A DNA stretch of 64,000 nt, taken from assembly GCA_023953905.1 (NCBI GenBank), contig JAMLJA010000006.1:186001-250000 (forward strand), read 5' to 3'. This document shows, piece after piece, positions 53,446 to 63,988 of the stretch. Positions within the stretch are counted from its first letter, which is position 1, and each line of letters starts with the position of its first letter. The notes below the pieces were generated by a model. The model searched no databases, had not been told where the DNA came from, and saw nothing but the letters and a program-made list of their open reading frames with translations. The stretch is from Rhizobiaceae bacterium (GTDB taxonomy: Bacteria; Pseudomonadota; Alphaproteobacteria; Rhizobiales; Rhizobiaceae). The position numbers and the translations under genes are program-made.

Positions 53446-54315
53446 TCAGGCCAAAAGAGGCGTTGTCAGCGTCCGATCGACGCCCTGCATGGGGGGAGTT
53501 GCGGGATGACTTTCCTGTTCATAGCACCACACCTTGAACGTTGTCAGACGATGTGGCCCGAATGTATGAAGCAGGGGCACGTCGGTCGCGTCTCGACCGC
53601 GTGCAATGACGACGCGCCCAATTCTCGGTGTGTTGTGACGGGCGTCAAACGTGTACCATTTGCCGTCGAGAAAGACTTCCATCCAGGCCGAAAAGTCCAT
53701 CGGCGCGGGATCCTGCGGAACGCCGATATCGCCCAGAAAGCCGTTCACGTAGCGAGCGGGAATGTTCATGCAACGGCAAAGCGCGATGGCGAGATGCGCG
53801 AAATCCCTGCAGACACCCACGCGTTCCTCGTAAGCCTGTGCAGCGGTTCGCGTTGACCGGGCATAGCCGTAGCTGAATGAGAGATGGCTGTGGACGTAAT
53901 CCACGATTGCCTGCACGCGTGCAAAACCCGTCGGCAAATGACCAAACAGGCTCCAAGCCTTGTCGCTCAAATGGTCCGTTTCGCAATAGCGGCTGCCAAG
54001 CAGATAGATGAGAGCCTCGTTGGGCAGTCTCTCGACAGGCGTCTCATTGGCAAGCGTGTTGACCTCGTCCGGCAATCCGCTGTCCTCGATCACCGCGTCG
54101 TAGAGAATGCGGATCCCTCCAGCCGGCGCCATGAAGCGGCGGCAGGTGTTGCCGAAGCTGTCCTCATAGGTGGAAACAGGGACATTTGGCGTCGTCAGAA
54201 ATCGCGTCTGACGCTGAATTTGAAACTGCCTGTCGCCATTCACATCGAGCATGGAAATGACGGGCGTCGGAGCGCTGCATTCAATGGCGATTTCGTAGCC
54301 GAGACGTATATGCAT
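53446..54315 (-). CDS. Transglutaminase-like cysteine-protease-fold protein
   Basis: The protein has 289 residues. An N-terminal beta domain precedes the core, with catalytic Cys169 in RVGVCRDFAHLAIALCR. The Asp is in WYTFDARHN. The usual His before Ala-Trp is Ser209 here (MDFSAWMEVF; codon TCG confirmed). ATG 54315 was chosen since ATG 54330 lies within the ribosome site. Family members are probable peptidases or cross-linking enzymes. The Ser variant may be a subfamily trait or indicate altered catalysis. Confidence 0.88.
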   Translation of the reverse strand: MHIRLGYEIAIECSAPTPVISMLDVNGDRQFQIQRQTRFLTTPNVPVSTYEDSFGNTCRRFMAPAGGIRILYDAVIEDSGLPDEVNTLANETPVERLPNEALIYLLGSRYCETDHLSDKAWSLFGHLPTGFARVQAIVDYVHSHLSFSYGYARSTRTAAQAYEERVGVCRDFAHLAIALCRCMNIPARYVNGFLGDIGVPQDPAPMDFSAWMEVFLDGKWYTFDARHNTPRIGRVVIARGRDATDVPLLHTFGPHRLTTFKVWCYEQESHPATPPMQGVDRTLTTPLLA

Positions 54316-54423
54316 CCGGAACCCTTCCATGGACTGGGTGATGGCAAAGTGCGCTGATTAACTCTGCGCGTGTCACCGGGTTCCATGGCCGCCGATCAAC
54401 TTTTCAGTGTCGGCGCCGGCTCT

Positions 54424-54660
54424 TCAGAAATCGCTGGTGAGGCCCTTCACTTCCCAGTCGCCATAGCGTCCGGGCTCCAGACCTCGCCTGCGACCCCCGA
54501 TCTCCTTCGGCAGCCTGCTTTCATTCTCGACATAAACTGCGCGCCGCTCCTTTGCCTCGGCGAGTGCGCGTTGGGCTGCCGGGGACAGTTTCTCGCGCAG
54601 AGAATCCGGGTGGGTTTGATCTTTTGAGGATGTAGACGGTTCAGGAGTTTGTTCGGTCAT
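54424..54660 (-). CDS. DUF1674 protein, SdhAF4-like succinate dehydrogenase assembly factor
   Basis: The protein has 78 residues. The conserved C-terminus GRRRGLEPGRYGDWEVKGLTSDF matches the SDHAF4/DUF1674 signature (GPEPTRYGDWE-type). The N-terminal half is polar and probably disordered. In mitochondria this family binds flavinylated SDHA; the same role is likely here. It is divergent from htpX. Confidence 0.88.
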   Translation of the reverse strand: MTEQTPEPSTSSKDQTHPDSLREKLSPAAQRALAEAKERRAVYVENESRLPKEIGGRRRGLEPGRYGDWEVKGLTSDF

Positions 54661-54759
54661 TGTCGCATGTGGAATTATTGAAAGCTTGCAGTGCCCATAC
54701 CATCATATAGATCGTGATGGGATGCGGCCAACCGCAATCCGTATGGTTCGGAGCGACAG

Positions 54760-55791
54760 ATGAACTTGATGCGCACTGCTATGCTGCTTGCCGCGATGAC
54801 CGCGCTCTTCATGGGTGTGGGCTATCTGATCGGCGGTACGGGCGGCATGATGATTGCGCTGGTGATTGCCGCCGGCATGAATCTTTTCAGCTATTGGAAT
54901 GCCGACAAGATGGTGCTGAGCGCCTATCGCGCTGTCGAGGTAGACGCGCGAACCGCTCCTGAGTTTCATCGCATCGTGTCGGAACTTTCCCAGCGCGCCG
55001 GACTGCCAATGCCGAAAGTCTATCTTATCGACAGTCCGCAGCCGAATGCCTTTGCCACGGGGCGCAATCCGCAGAACGCTGCCGTCGCGGCCACGACCGG
55101 TCTGCTGGAGCGTCTGACCTACGAGGAGGCGGCGGGCGTCATGGCCCATGAACTCGCCCACATCCAGAATCGCGACACATTGACGATGACGGTAACAGCG
55201 ACCCTTGCCGGTGCGATCTCAATGCTGGGCAATTTTGCCTTCTTCTTCGGCGGCAACAGGGACAACAACAATCCGCTCGGTTTTGTTGGGGTACTGGTGG
55301 CCATGATCGTGGCTCCGCTTGCCGCCATGATGGTGCAGATGGCAATCAGCCGGACGCGCGAATATTCTGCGGACCGTCGCGGCGCGGAGATCTGCGGCAA
55401 TCCCCTCTGGCTCGCCTCGGCCCTGAAGAAGATCGCCGCCGCTGCACAACGCATCCATAGCCCTCAGGCCGAGCACAATCCTGCGACCGCCCATATGTTC
55501 ATCATCAATCCACTATCGGGCGAGCGGATGGACAATCTCTTCTCGACGCATCCCGATACGAACAATCGGATCGCGGCGCTCGAGCAGATGTCGCGGGAGG
55601 GGGTCGGATTGGAACCGCGTGCTCCCGAAGCGCCTCGCGCCAGGCCCGGCAGCCCGCAGCCAAAGCCGACGGTTGGGAGTGGACCCTGGGGTGCTGCTCC
55701 GACTGAAGAGACGCCGCCGCCGGCCTCCGATAAGAAGCCCGGTGGACCTTGGGGCCGCAACCCGACCGGGCCGCGAGGTCGTTGGTCGTGA
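54760..55791 (+). CDS. htpX: Membrane zinc metalloprotease HtpX
   Basis: The protein has 343 residues. The zinc motif HELAH is near residue 131 with the third Glu in REYSADR. Membrane segments flank it ([35 protein letters not shown], and two after the HELAH). A Pro-rich C-terminal extension of about 50 residues is typical of rhizobial members. It degrades misfolded membrane proteins. Its stop overlaps the rsmB-like start (GTGA). Confidence 0.95.
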   Translation: MNLMRTAMLLAAMTALFMGVGYLIGGTGGMMIALVIAAGMNLFSYWNADKMVLSAYRAVEVDARTAPEFHRIVSELSQRAGLPMPKVYLIDSPQPNAFATGRNPQNAAVAATTGLLERLTYEEAAGVMAHELAHIQNRDTLTMTVTATLAGAISMLGNFAFFFGGNRDNNNPLGFVGVLVAMIVAPLAAMMVQMAISRTREYSADRRGAEICGNPLWLASALKKIAAAAQRIHSPQAEHNPATAHMFIINPLSGERMDNLFSTHPDTNNRIAALEQMSREGVGLEPRAPEAPRARPGSPQPKPTVGSGPWGAAPTEETPPPASDKKPGGPWGRNPTGPRGRWS

Positions 55792-57185
55792 GCGGTCGCC
55801 CCGCCTCGGACGGTCGATCACATCGCACTTCAAAGGGACGCGCCCCCGTATCCAAGCCTGCCGATGATGTGCCGGGTCTCGCGGCGCGAATGGCGGCAGC
55901 GCGTCTTCTCGCGGCGGTGATCGACGCCAGAACGCCCCTTGATGGGCTGACCGATGCGGAAAATGGCCATCCTCAGTTTCGGGCGCTCGAAGGTCGCGAC
56001 CGCGGGCTGGTGCGGGCAATCTTGACGACCGCCTTGCGCTTTCGGGTGACGATCGAAACGATGATCGGCCGCCAGATAGAGCGGCCGCTGCCGGCAAATG
56101 CTACCACCCTGACCCATATTCTTCATGTCGCGGCTGCACAGATCCTGTTCCTGGATGTTCCAGACAGTGCTGCTGTCGATCTTGCCGTGACCCACGCGAA
56201 GGGGGATCCGCGCACGCAGCGATTTGCCGGTCTGGTCAATGGCGTGCTGCGCTCGGTCGCGCGCGCCAAGGATCGGTCTCTGGAGAAGACGCTCGCCGCT
56301 ACGACCGATACGCCAGAGTGGTTTCGAGAGCGTTTGGCAAATGCCTATGGCGCTGAAAAGGCGCGCGCCATACTCGCGGCCCATCGATACGAGGCGCCGT
56401 TTGACTTTTCGGTGAAGGACGATTCAACCGGCTGGGCTGCAAAGCTTGGCGGATTCGTGCTGCCGACCGGCTCGATCCGTCTAGCCAATTTGCCCGCATC
56501 CGTGCCGGATCTCCCCGGCTTTGCCGAGGGCGCATGGTGGGTGCAGGACGCGGCTGCGGCCTTGCCCGCCCGCCTTCTTGGCGATGTTCGTGGCTTGCGG
56601 GTCGCCGATCTTTGCGCGGCTCCCGGCGGCAAGACGGCTCAGATCGCACTGGCAGGCGCCCATGTGACTGCGGTCGATCTGTCCAAGAACCGGCTTGCGC
56701 GCCTCGAAACGAATCTTGTTCGGCTCGGGCTCGCCGCGCAGACAATTCAGGCCGACCTGATGAGCTATAGGCCTGATGACGCTTTTGATGCGATACTGCT
56801 GGATGCGCCTTGTTCTTCCACAGGCACAGTGCGTCGCCATCCGGACGTTCCATGGACAAAGTCCCCTGAGGATATTGCGAAGCTGGCGGATCTTCAGGCG
56901 AGGCTTCTGCGTCGTGCCCTCACCATGCTGAAGCCGGGTGGAACACTGGTTTTCTCAAATTGCTCTCTCGATCCGCTTGAAGGTGAGGTCGTGGTGCGGG
57001 AGTTTCTCGCGGAAAGTCGTGGCGTCAGGCTCGATCCCGTACGCCGCGACGAGATTCCCGGCATTGAGAGCTTCGTCACGCCCGAAGGGTTTCTTCGGAC
57101 GACACCCGCCGATTTTGTGTTTTCGGAGCCTGGAATCTCCGGACTCGATGGGTTCTTTGCAGCGCGTTTTGTAAGCACGGCGTGA
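55788..57185 (+). CDS. rsmB: RsmB/NOP-family RNA (cytosine-5) methyltransferase
   Basis: The protein has 465 residues. An N-terminal NusB-like domain ([16 protein letters not shown] to about residue 150) precedes the SAM-binding methyltransferase with [29 protein letters not shown] and the catalytic Cys in [13 protein letters not shown]. It methylates 16S rRNA (C967 type). GTG 55788 overlaps htpX. The order htpX-rsmB-heparinase-purH is common in Rhizobiales. Confidence 0.92.
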   Translation: MSGRPASDGRSHRTSKGRAPVSKPADDVPGLAARMAAARLLAAVIDARTPLDGLTDAENGHPQFRALEGRDRGLVRAILTTALRFRVTIETMIGRQIERPLPANATTLTHILHVAAAQILFLDVPDSAAVDLAVTHAKGDPRTQRFAGLVNGVLRSVARAKDRSLEKTLAATTDTPEWFRERLANAYGAEKARAILAAHRYEAPFDFSVKDDSTGWAAKLGGFVLPTGSIRLANLPASVPDLPGFAEGAWWVQDAAAALPARLLGDVRGLRVADLCAAPGGKTAQIALAGAHVTAVDLSKNRLARLETNLVRLGLAAQTIQADLMSYRPDDAFDAILLDAPCSSTGTVRRHPDVPWTKSPEDIAKLADLQARLLRRALTMLKPGGTLVFSNCSLDPLEGEVVVREFLAESRGVRLDPVRRDEIPGIESFVTPEGFLRTTPADFVFSEPGISGLDGFFAARFVSTA

Positions 57186-57267
57186 CGGAACACGTCATTT
57201 GTTACTCGCGAAAATAGCTGAATCACCTTAATCATCCCCCTTGGGCCGAACCTGCGGGAGGGATTTT

Positions 57268-58968
57268 TTGGACAGCGTAGAGCGTGACTCGACGCGCTTG
57301 TGGGCGTTGGTCGCCCGCAGAATATGGAGTCAGACGAAGCATCGCGTATTTGGTGGACCAATCTATCGGTGGCGCTTTGCGGGGCGCACGCCCGATCGTG
57401 TTCTGATTGCTCCGCCGGATCTGCGCGTCGCCGATCCTCAGCTTGCCGTCGAATTCTATCACGGGCGTTTTCCGCTTGCAGGTCATCTCGTGGAAACGGG
57501 TGAGGAGTCGCCCTTTCAGCTGAAGGTATCCAACGGCCGCTGGCTGCGCAGCCTGCATGGGTTCCGCTGGTTGCGGCATATGCGAGCCGCTGGTTCGGAA
57601 ATCGCGGCAGCCAATGCGCGCTCACTCGTGTCGGACTGGATTACGCTTCACGGAAGCCGGATCGAGGGACCAGCATGGGAGCCCGCCACGGTCGCCAAGC
57701 GCATTATCGCATGGCTTCAGCATTCCTCCGTTGTGCTGCAGGGTGCGGAGTTTGCCTTCTATCGCGCGTTTCTGAAATCGCTGGCCATGCAGATCCGCTA
57801 TTTGCGGGCGGTGGTGCCGGATACACCAGACGGCGCCACGCGCTTGCGGGCCCGTGCCGCGCTTGCCTTTTCCGCCCTGTCGCTGCCCGTGCCGCCGTCT
57901 GCCCTGCGCGCTGCGACCCGCAATCTCGCGGTCGAACTCAAAAGACAGATACTGCCGGACGGGGGGCATGTGTCGCGCGACCCGCTCGTCGTGCTTGAAA
58001 TGCTGGCCGACCTCCTGCCCTTGCGACAGACCTATGCCAATCAGGCCGAAGCGCCGCCGCAGGAATTGATAAACGCGGTCGACCGCATGTTGCCGGCGCT
58101 TCGCTTCTTTCGTCTTGGCGATGGGGCGATGGCTCGTTTCAATGGGATGGGCGCGACCATTCAGGATCGCATCCTGACAATTCTTCGCCACGACGACACC
58201 GTGGGCGCGCCACTGCTTCACGCCTCCCATTCAGGATACGAGCGGCTTGCACTCGGCAGAACAGTTGTCATTGCTGACACCGGAGCTGCTCCACCGTTCG
58301 AAATGTCGCAGCGCGCCCATGCGGGATGCCTGGCTTTCGAGATGTCGTCAGGCCGGAACCCCCTTATCGTCAATTCCGGGGTGGACAGTTACGCGTCGGA
58401 GGACTTTCGACCACTGGCGCGGGCGACCGCCGCGCATTCCACAGCAACGATCAACGACACATCCTCAGCACGATTTGCCCTGCAACCCGGGATGGCGCGG
58501 TGGCTCGGCACGCCCTTGGTGGACGGGCCGAAAGAGGTCCGCTCCACACGGCTCGACAAGCCGGGCCAACAAGGATTTGTGGCAAGTCACGATGGATATC
58601 TTCCCAGGTTTGGAATTATCCACGAACGCGGCCTGAGACTGTCTGACGATGGCGCAGTGCTGACGGGTATGGATCGCTTCTTCGGTTCGGGCGGGCAGAA
58701 GGTTCATCGCGAGCAGGACGCGGTTTCAATCCGCTTCCACCTCCATCCGGACATCGAGCTGTTTCGCGACGACGATGAGCGTCTGGTCCTGGTGACACCG
58801 CAGCATGAGCGGTGGACACTTTCCAGCCCGGATGTGGTGCCCACGGTGGAGGAGTCCATCTTCTTCGCCTCGCTAGGCGGGCCACTGCGTTCCCGGCAGA
58901 TCGTACTGGCATTCCGCGCTTCCGAACTGGGCGAAGTGCGCTGGCGTTTCAGCCGAGAGGGCAACTGA
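57268..58968 (+). CDS. Heparinase II/III-family protein
   Basis: The protein has 566 residues. The C-terminal heparinase II/III beta domain has HAGCLAFEMSSGRNPLIVNSG, ATAAHSTATINDTSSARF and SHDGYLPRFGIIHERGL. The N-terminal half is an alpha/alpha toroid. TTG 57268 has GGGAGGG 5 nt upstream. No signal peptide is evident, so it may act in the cytoplasm. Substrate is unknown; relatives are polysaccharide lyases. Confidence 0.88.
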   Translation: MDSVERDSTRLWALVARRIWSQTKHRVFGGPIYRWRFAGRTPDRVLIAPPDLRVADPQLAVEFYHGRFPLAGHLVETGEESPFQLKVSNGRWLRSLHGFRWLRHMRAAGSEIAAANARSLVSDWITLHGSRIEGPAWEPATVAKRIIAWLQHSSVVLQGAEFAFYRAFLKSLAMQIRYLRAVVPDTPDGATRLRARAALAFSALSLPVPPSALRAATRNLAVELKRQILPDGGHVSRDPLVVLEMLADLLPLRQTYANQAEAPPQELINAVDRMLPALRFFRLGDGAMARFNGMGATIQDRILTILRHDDTVGAPLLHASHSGYERLALGRTVVIADTGAAPPFEMSQRAHAGCLAFEMSSGRNPLIVNSGVDSYASEDFRPLARATAAHSTATINDTSSARFALQPGMARWLGTPLVDGPKEVRSTRLDKPGQQGFVASHDGYLPRFGIIHERGLRLSDDGAVLTGMDRFFGSGGQKVHREQDAVSIRFHLHPDIELFRDDDERLVLVTPQHERWTLSSPDVVPTVEESIFFASLGGPLRSRQIVLAFRASELGEVRWRFSREGN

Positions 58969-59052
58969 CCTTCCGCGACATTGCGCGGGTTTGACTCGGC
59001 GGCCGCATATGGTAGGGCGCTTGCGCTCCCTCAGATGTCGCAGGAATTCGCC

Positions 59053-60669
59053 ATGGCCGTGCCGTCAAAGAACATTCCGGCGCCTGATCTCGTTCAGGTT
59101 CGCCGAGCCCTCCTTTCCGTTTCCGACAAGTCCGGTCTGATCGAATTCGCGAGCGCGCTGGCAGCACGCGGCGTTGAGCTGGTGTCTACGGGTGGCAGCG
59201 CCAAGGCGATCGCGGCGGCGGGCATCGCAGTGCGTGACGTGAGCCAGCTTACCGGCTTTCCAGAGATCATGGACGGTCGTGTCAAGACGTTGCATCCTGC
59301 GGTTCACGGTGCGTTGCTCGGCGTGCGCGGCGACCCGGAGCACCAGGCGGCCATGCATGAGCACGGCATCGAGCCGATCGACCTCCTGGTGGTCAATCTC
59401 TATCCGTTCGAGGAAGTTCGGGGCTCCGGTGCGGATTATGCGTCTGTGGTCGAGAACATCGACATTGGCGGACCTGCCATGGTGCGCGCCTCCGCCAAAA
59501 ACCACGCCTATCTCGCGACAGTCGTGGATCCTGAGGATTATGCCGCGGTTCTCAATGCGCTGGAACTGAATACCGGTAGTCTGTCGCTGCAGTTTCGCAA
59601 GAAGCTCGCGGCGAAGGCGTTTGCGCGAACCGCAGCCTATGACGCGACGATCTCCAGCTGGTTTGCCGAAACGCTCGAGATCGAGGAGCCGGCTTGGCGG
59701 GCCTTTGGCGGAAAACTCCAAACCGTGATGCGCTACGGCGAGAATCCACATCAGCGCGCCGGGTTCTATGTCACGGGTGATGGCCGTCCCGGAGTCGCGA
59801 CCGCCACTCAGTTGCAGGGCAAGCAGCTTTCCTACAACAACATCAACGATACGGACGCAGCTTTCGAACTGGTCGCGGAGTTCGATCCGTATCGGACAGC
59901 CGCTGTCGCCATCATCAAACACGCTAATCCCTGTGGCGTGGCGGAGGCGGCTTCGCTTCGCGACGCGTACCTGTCAGCGCTTGCCTGCGATCCCGTTTCA
60001 GCCTTTGGCGGCATTGTGGCGGTAAACCGCCTGCTCGATGCCGAGGCGGCTGAGGAGATCGTGAAGACCTTCACCGAGGTGATTATTGCGCCGGCTGCGA
60101 CCGACGAAGCCATTGGCTTGATTGCGGCTAAGAAGAACTTGCGCCTCCTGGTCACCGGGGGACTGCCGGATCCACGCTCGCCGGGCGTTGGCGTGAAGTC
60201 GGTGGCGGGCGGACTGCTCGTCCAGTCGCGCGACACGGCGAGCGTCGATCTTATGGATCTCAAGGTGGTGACCCGTCGCGCGCCTTCCAAACAGGAACTC
60301 GCCGATCTGAAATTCGCGTTCCGCGTCGCCAAACACGTGAAGTCGAATGCGATCGTCTATGCCAGGAATGGCGCAACGGTCGGTGTCGGCGCTGGTCAGA
60401 TGAGCCGAGTCGATTCTTCGCGCATCGCTGCCCGCAAGGCCGAGGATGCTGCGGAGGCAGCCGGTCTTTCCGAGCCGCTGACGAAGGGTTCCGTCGTCGC
60501 ATCAGATGCGTTTTTCCCCTTCGCGGACGGCTTGCTGGCAGCTGCAGAAGCAGGAGCAGTGGCCGTCATTCAACCGGGCGGATCGATGCGCGACGACGAG
60601 GTCATCGCCGCCGCCGACGAGGCTGGTCTCGCCATGGTATTCACGGGAACGCGTCATTTCAGGCACTGA
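59053..60669 (+). CDS. purH: Bifunctional AICAR formyltransferase/IMP cyclohydrolase
   Basis: The protein has 538 residues. The N-terminal MGS-like IMP cyclohydrolase domain ([34 protein letters not shown]) precedes the formyltransferase domain with the catalytic KHANPCG and FPFADG. ATG 59053 follows AGGA by 7 nt; ATG 59035 is an in-frame alternative. It performs the last two steps of IMP synthesis. Confidence 0.96.
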   Translation: MAVPSKNIPAPDLVQVRRALLSVSDKSGLIEFASALAARGVELVSTGGSAKAIAAAGIAVRDVSQLTGFPEIMDGRVKTLHPAVHGALLGVRGDPEHQAAMHEHGIEPIDLLVVNLYPFEEVRGSGADYASVVENIDIGGPAMVRASAKNHAYLATVVDPEDYAAVLNALELNTGSLSLQFRKKLAAKAFARTAAYDATISSWFAETLEIEEPAWRAFGGKLQTVMRYGENPHQRAGFYVTGDGRPGVATATQLQGKQLSYNNINDTDAAFELVAEFDPYRTAAVAIIKHANPCGVAEAASLRDAYLSALACDPVSAFGGIVAVNRLLDAEAAEEIVKTFTEVIIAPAATDEAIGLIAAKKNLRLLVTGGLPDPRSPGVGVKSVAGGLLVQSRDTASVDLMDLKVVTRRAPSKQELADLKFAFRVAKHVKSNAIVYARNGATVGVGAGQMSRVDSSRIAARKAEDAAEAAGLSEPLTKGSVVASDAFFPFADGLLAAAEAGAVAVIQPGGSMRDDEVIAAADEAGLAMVFTGTRHFRH

Positions 60670-60802
60670 GCGGCGGGTGCGGTATTAGCGACAACTGCGT
60701 CGCTGGTCGGGCTGTGCAAAACAGGCGCTGCAAAGATTGACGTTGCGGTCGCCAACGTGCTGCATGTCCGCGTATTTTCGATTGGTGGAGGCGAGACCTG
60801 CA

Positions 60803-61597
60803 ATGAGTGTGACGGATGAGAGCCGGCTTCGTTTCGCTGTCGACCTCGCACGACGTGCGGGAGAACTCGGCCTCGGTTTCTTTCGAGAAATCGACAAACT
60901 GACCATTGAAAGCAAGGGCCATCAGGACCTTGTTTCGAATGGCGATCGAGAAGTTGAGCTTTTCGTGCGGGCGGAACTCGCGAAGCACTTTCCCGATGAC
61001 GGCATCGTGGGCGAGGAGCACGCGTCCGTTACGGGTACCTCAGGCTATGTCTGGGTGATCGACCCGATCGATGGAACTGCCAATTTCGTGCGGGGAATCC
61101 CGGCCTGGGCTGTGGCGATTGCATGCGTCAAGGATGGACGTACGGTCGTCGGCGTCGTTCACGAACCATCGACGCATGAGACGTTTTTCGCGCGCGTTGG
61201 CGGTGGCGCATTTCTCAATGAGCGGTCGATCAAGGTCTCTTCGGCGAAAAGCCTCGGAGAAGGATCGGTTGGAGTGGGCTTCAACAACCGCACCGAAGCA
61301 AGTAACTGCGTGAAGGTTGTGAGCCGGATAATCGACGACGGTGGTGTGTTCTTTCGCAACGCCTCCGGTGCACTGATGCTGTCCTATGTCGCTGCGGGTC
61401 GCCTCATCGGATATACCGAAGAGCATATGAACGCCTGGGATTGCCTTGCTGCAATGCTCGTCATCGAAGAAGCGGGCGGGGTCGTCGAACCCTTCAACCG
61501 CAAGGATGTCATCGCCGACGGCACCGTCGCCATCGCGGCTGGGCCTGGGGTTTTCGACCGGATTCGTGAGCTCTCTGCCGAAGCTTATGGATTGTAG
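60803..61597 (+). CDS. Inositol monophosphatase-family protein
   Basis: The protein has 264 residues. Metal-binding motifs GEEHA, DPIDGTANFVRGIP and WDCLAAMLVIEEAGG are all present. It is likely a Mg-dependent sugar or inositol phosphatase; members also include 3'-phosphoadenosine and histidinol phosphatases, so substrate is open. Earlier in-frame starts (60764) exist. Confidence 0.88.
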   Translation: MSVTDESRLRFAVDLARRAGELGLGFFREIDKLTIESKGHQDLVSNGDREVELFVRAELAKHFPDDGIVGEEHASVTGTSGYVWVIDPIDGTANFVRGIPAWAVAIACVKDGRTVVGVVHEPSTHETFFARVGGGAFLNERSIKVSSAKSLGEGSVGVGFNNRTEASNCVKVVSRIIDDGGVFFRNASGALMLSYVAAGRLIGYTEEHMNAWDCLAAMLVIEEAGGVVEPFNRKDVIADGTVAIAAGPGVFDRIRELSAEAYGL

Positions 61598-61813
61598 CGC
61601 GCGTCGCCGTCCTCCTGACACGGTATTCAGGTGAGGACACCAAGGTTCTAGGATTCACAATCCGAACGGTGTCCTATATCATTCGTCGTCTAATGATTTG
61701 ATCGACCTGACCGTCGGTTCATGTCGTTTTGCGCGCCAGCGTTCAGCTTTGCGTGTTATTTTGGAACGCTTGAAGGGTTCAACGCGTGACGAAAGGAGGG
61801 TTTCAGTCAGGAT

Positions 61814-62269
61814 ATGGCCAATGAAAAGGCGGCCATGCGCAAGGCCAGGAGAGGCAAGCCGATCCGTCAGGTGGCGGCCATTCCGTTTCGCACACGCGAC
61901 GGCGCACCCGAAGTCATGCTGGTGACGTCACGCGGGACGCGCAGGTTCATCGTGCCGAAAGGCTGGCCGATGAAAGGCAAGAGCGGGCGACAGGCTGCAT
62001 TGATCGAGGCTCAGGAAGAGGCAGGCGTGTCTGGCGAGGCCCGCAAGCAGCCTCTTGGCAAATATCGGTATTGGAAGCGCCTCTCCGAGGCATTCGTGCC
62101 AGTCGAGGTCACCGTGTTTCTGCTGGTCGTGCAGGAATCAGTGGATGACTGGAAGGAATCCGGCATGCGCGAACGCGCGTGGCTCTCGCCCGGCGACGCG
62201 GCGATGTTGATTGACGAGCCAGAACTGGCATCGCTTATACGATCGATTTCCGCCGAGGCGGCGGCGTAA
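61814..62269 (+). CDS. Nudix hydrolase (DIPP-like)
   Basis: The protein has 151 residues. The Nudix region reads GWPMKGKSGRQAALIEAQEE followed by AGV. The catalytic EAxxEE Glu cluster is present, while the first Glu of the canonical box is Lys, as in the diphosphoinositol-polyphosphate-phosphohydrolase-like branch common in rhizobia. It likely cleaves a diphosphate-containing metabolite. Confidence 0.88.
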   Translation: MANEKAAMRKARRGKPIRQVAAIPFRTRDGAPEVMLVTSRGTRRFIVPKGWPMKGKSGRQAALIEAQEEAGVSGEARKQPLGKYRYWKRLSEAFVPVEVTVFLLVVQESVDDWKESGMRERAWLSPGDAAMLIDEPELASLIRSISAEAAA

Positions 62270-62385
62270 TATCTCCGTTCAATACTCGACGGGCGTTATC
62301 CCACTCAAATGTCGCTTGAAGGGGATAGTTCGGTCACATGAATCGATAGACTGCCCCTACAGATATTGATTCGAAAAGGGGAGTC

Positions 62386-63681
62386 ATGTTCGCCAGCTAC
62401 CACCCCATTCTTGCGCTGCTGCGTGGGACTGCATTTCTTCTGGCTGCGACCGGTCTCCATGGACTGCTGATGCCGTTGCGCGGTCAGGCCGAGGGGTTTT
62501 CCACATTCGCGCTTGGCTTCATGGGCACCGCCTGGGCCGGCGGTTTTGTGACGGGCTGCATCTTTGCGCCTCGGATCGTTCGCAATGTGGGCCACGTCCG
62601 GGCGTTTGGAGCATTTGCTGCCGCCGGCGCGATCATTGCGCTGTTGACCGGCCTCATCATCGGAGAAACCGTGTGGATCGTGCTGCGAGCCTTCACCGGC
62701 TTCACCATGGCTGGCGCCTTCATGGTCATTGAGAGCTGGCTCAACGAAAAGTCGACCAATGAGAACCGGGGCACGGTTTTCGGTCTGTATATGATGGTGA
62801 CATACGCCTCCATCATGGTCGGCCAGATGATTGTCGCGGCTGGAGACATTCACACGCAGTCTCTGTTCATGGTCGCGGGGGTGTTTTTCTGCCTGGCATT
62901 GATACCGACGGCGGTTTCGACGGAAGCGAGTCCGCAGCCGCTGAGCGACGTGAAACTCGACCTTAAGGGACTTTTCGCGAACTCACCTGTGTCGGTCGTC
63001 GGTTGCCTGCTCATCGGCGTCGCCAACGGCGCCTGGGGTACGCTGGGCGCGGTCTACGGGGCGCGCATCGGCATCTCAACGGCGACCATCGCCCTGATGA
63101 TGAGCCTCGTCGTAGTGGCAGGGGCGGCCCTGCAGTTGCCGATGGGACGCATTTCCGACAAGACGGACCGGCGCTTTGTCATGATTGGCGCTGCACTCGC
63201 CTCCTCGCTGGCCGCGCTCGCCATCTTCGTGTTCACCCCGCATTCCGGGGCCTTCGTCATCGCGATGACGGCCGCATATGGTGCCTTCGCCTATACGCTT
63301 TATTCGTTGGCTGTTGCCCATGCCAACGACCACGCGAAGCCGGAGGAATTCGTCAAAGTCTCTGGTGGCCTCCTGCTGCTCTATGGTTTCGGCACGATGA
63401 TCGGGCCTGTTCTCGGATCGGCTTTGATGACGGTCATGAAGCCAGAAAGCCTGTTTCTGTCGACCGCGCTCCCACATGTGCTTCTTGCAGTCTATGCGGC
63501 AATGCGCATACGCCAGCGTGCACCGGTGCCGCCGGAGGATCGCGAGGCATTCGCGACATTGCCGGCTGAGCGCGCGCTCACCCCGGCAGCCACGCATATG
63601 GACCCGCGAAGTCCTGCGGATGAACCCTCCGAGCAACGCGACGATGAAATTGCAGACATTGTTGCCAAAGAGGAAGGTTGA
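62386..63681 (+). CDS. MFS transporter (YcaD-like)
   Basis: The protein has 431 residues with 12 predicted membrane segments. ESWLNEKSTNENRGTVFGLYM and GRISDKTDRR in the central loop are typical of the YcaD/UMF-like subfamily. The C-terminus is a soluble acidic tail of about 50 residues. Substrate is unknown. Confidence 0.9.
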   Translation: MFASYHPILALLRGTAFLLAATGLHGLLMPLRGQAEGFSTFALGFMGTAWAGGFVTGCIFAPRIVRNVGHVRAFGAFAAAGAIIALLTGLIIGETVWIVLRAFTGFTMAGAFMVIESWLNEKSTNENRGTVFGLYMMVTYASIMVGQMIVAAGDIHTQSLFMVAGVFFCLALIPTAVSTEASPQPLSDVKLDLKGLFANSPVSVVGCLLIGVANGAWGTLGAVYGARIGISTATIALMMSLVVVAGAALQLPMGRISDKTDRRFVMIGAALASSLAALAIFVFTPHSGAFVIAMTAAYGAFAYTLYSLAVAHANDHAKPEEFVKVSGGLLLLYGFGTMIGPVLGSALMTVMKPESLFLSTALPHVLLAVYAAMRIRQRAPVPPEDREAFATLPAERALTPAATHMDPRSPADEPSEQRDDEIADIVAKEEG

Positions 63682-63712
63682 GTTTACTTCGCACTTGCAG
63701 CAAAGATAGGGA

Positions 63713-63988
63713 ATGGTCACGGTTGACGCATTCGCAGCCATTGCAGACCCAAATCGCCGCTATCTGCTGGAAGAACTTAGGCGTGGGCCGAAGACGGTCA
63801 ATGAACTAGCCTCCGGATTACCCGTGTCCCGCCCCGCCGTGTCGCAGCATCTCAAGGTCTTGCTGGATGCCGAACTGGTCATTGTGACGGCCGAGGGCAC
63901 GCGCCGCATCTACAGTGTCAGCACGCCCGGCTTCTTCAAGGTCAATCTCTGGCTGGATCAGTTCTGGAGCGAGGAGTGGTCGACCTAG
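63713..63988 (+). CDS. ArsR-family winged-helix regulator
   Basis: The protein has 91 residues. The winged helix covers most of the protein (IADPNRRYLLEELRRGPKTVNELA, VSRPAVSQHLKVLLDAELV). No metal-binding Cys motif is seen, so it belongs to the non-metal-sensing group that often pairs with START/SRPBCC proteins; any partner lies beyond the window. Confidence 0.9.
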   Translation: MVTVDAFAAIADPNRRYLLEELRRGPKTVNELASGLPVSRPAVSQHLKVLLDAELVIVTAEGTRRIYSVSTPGFFKVNLWLDQFWSEEWST

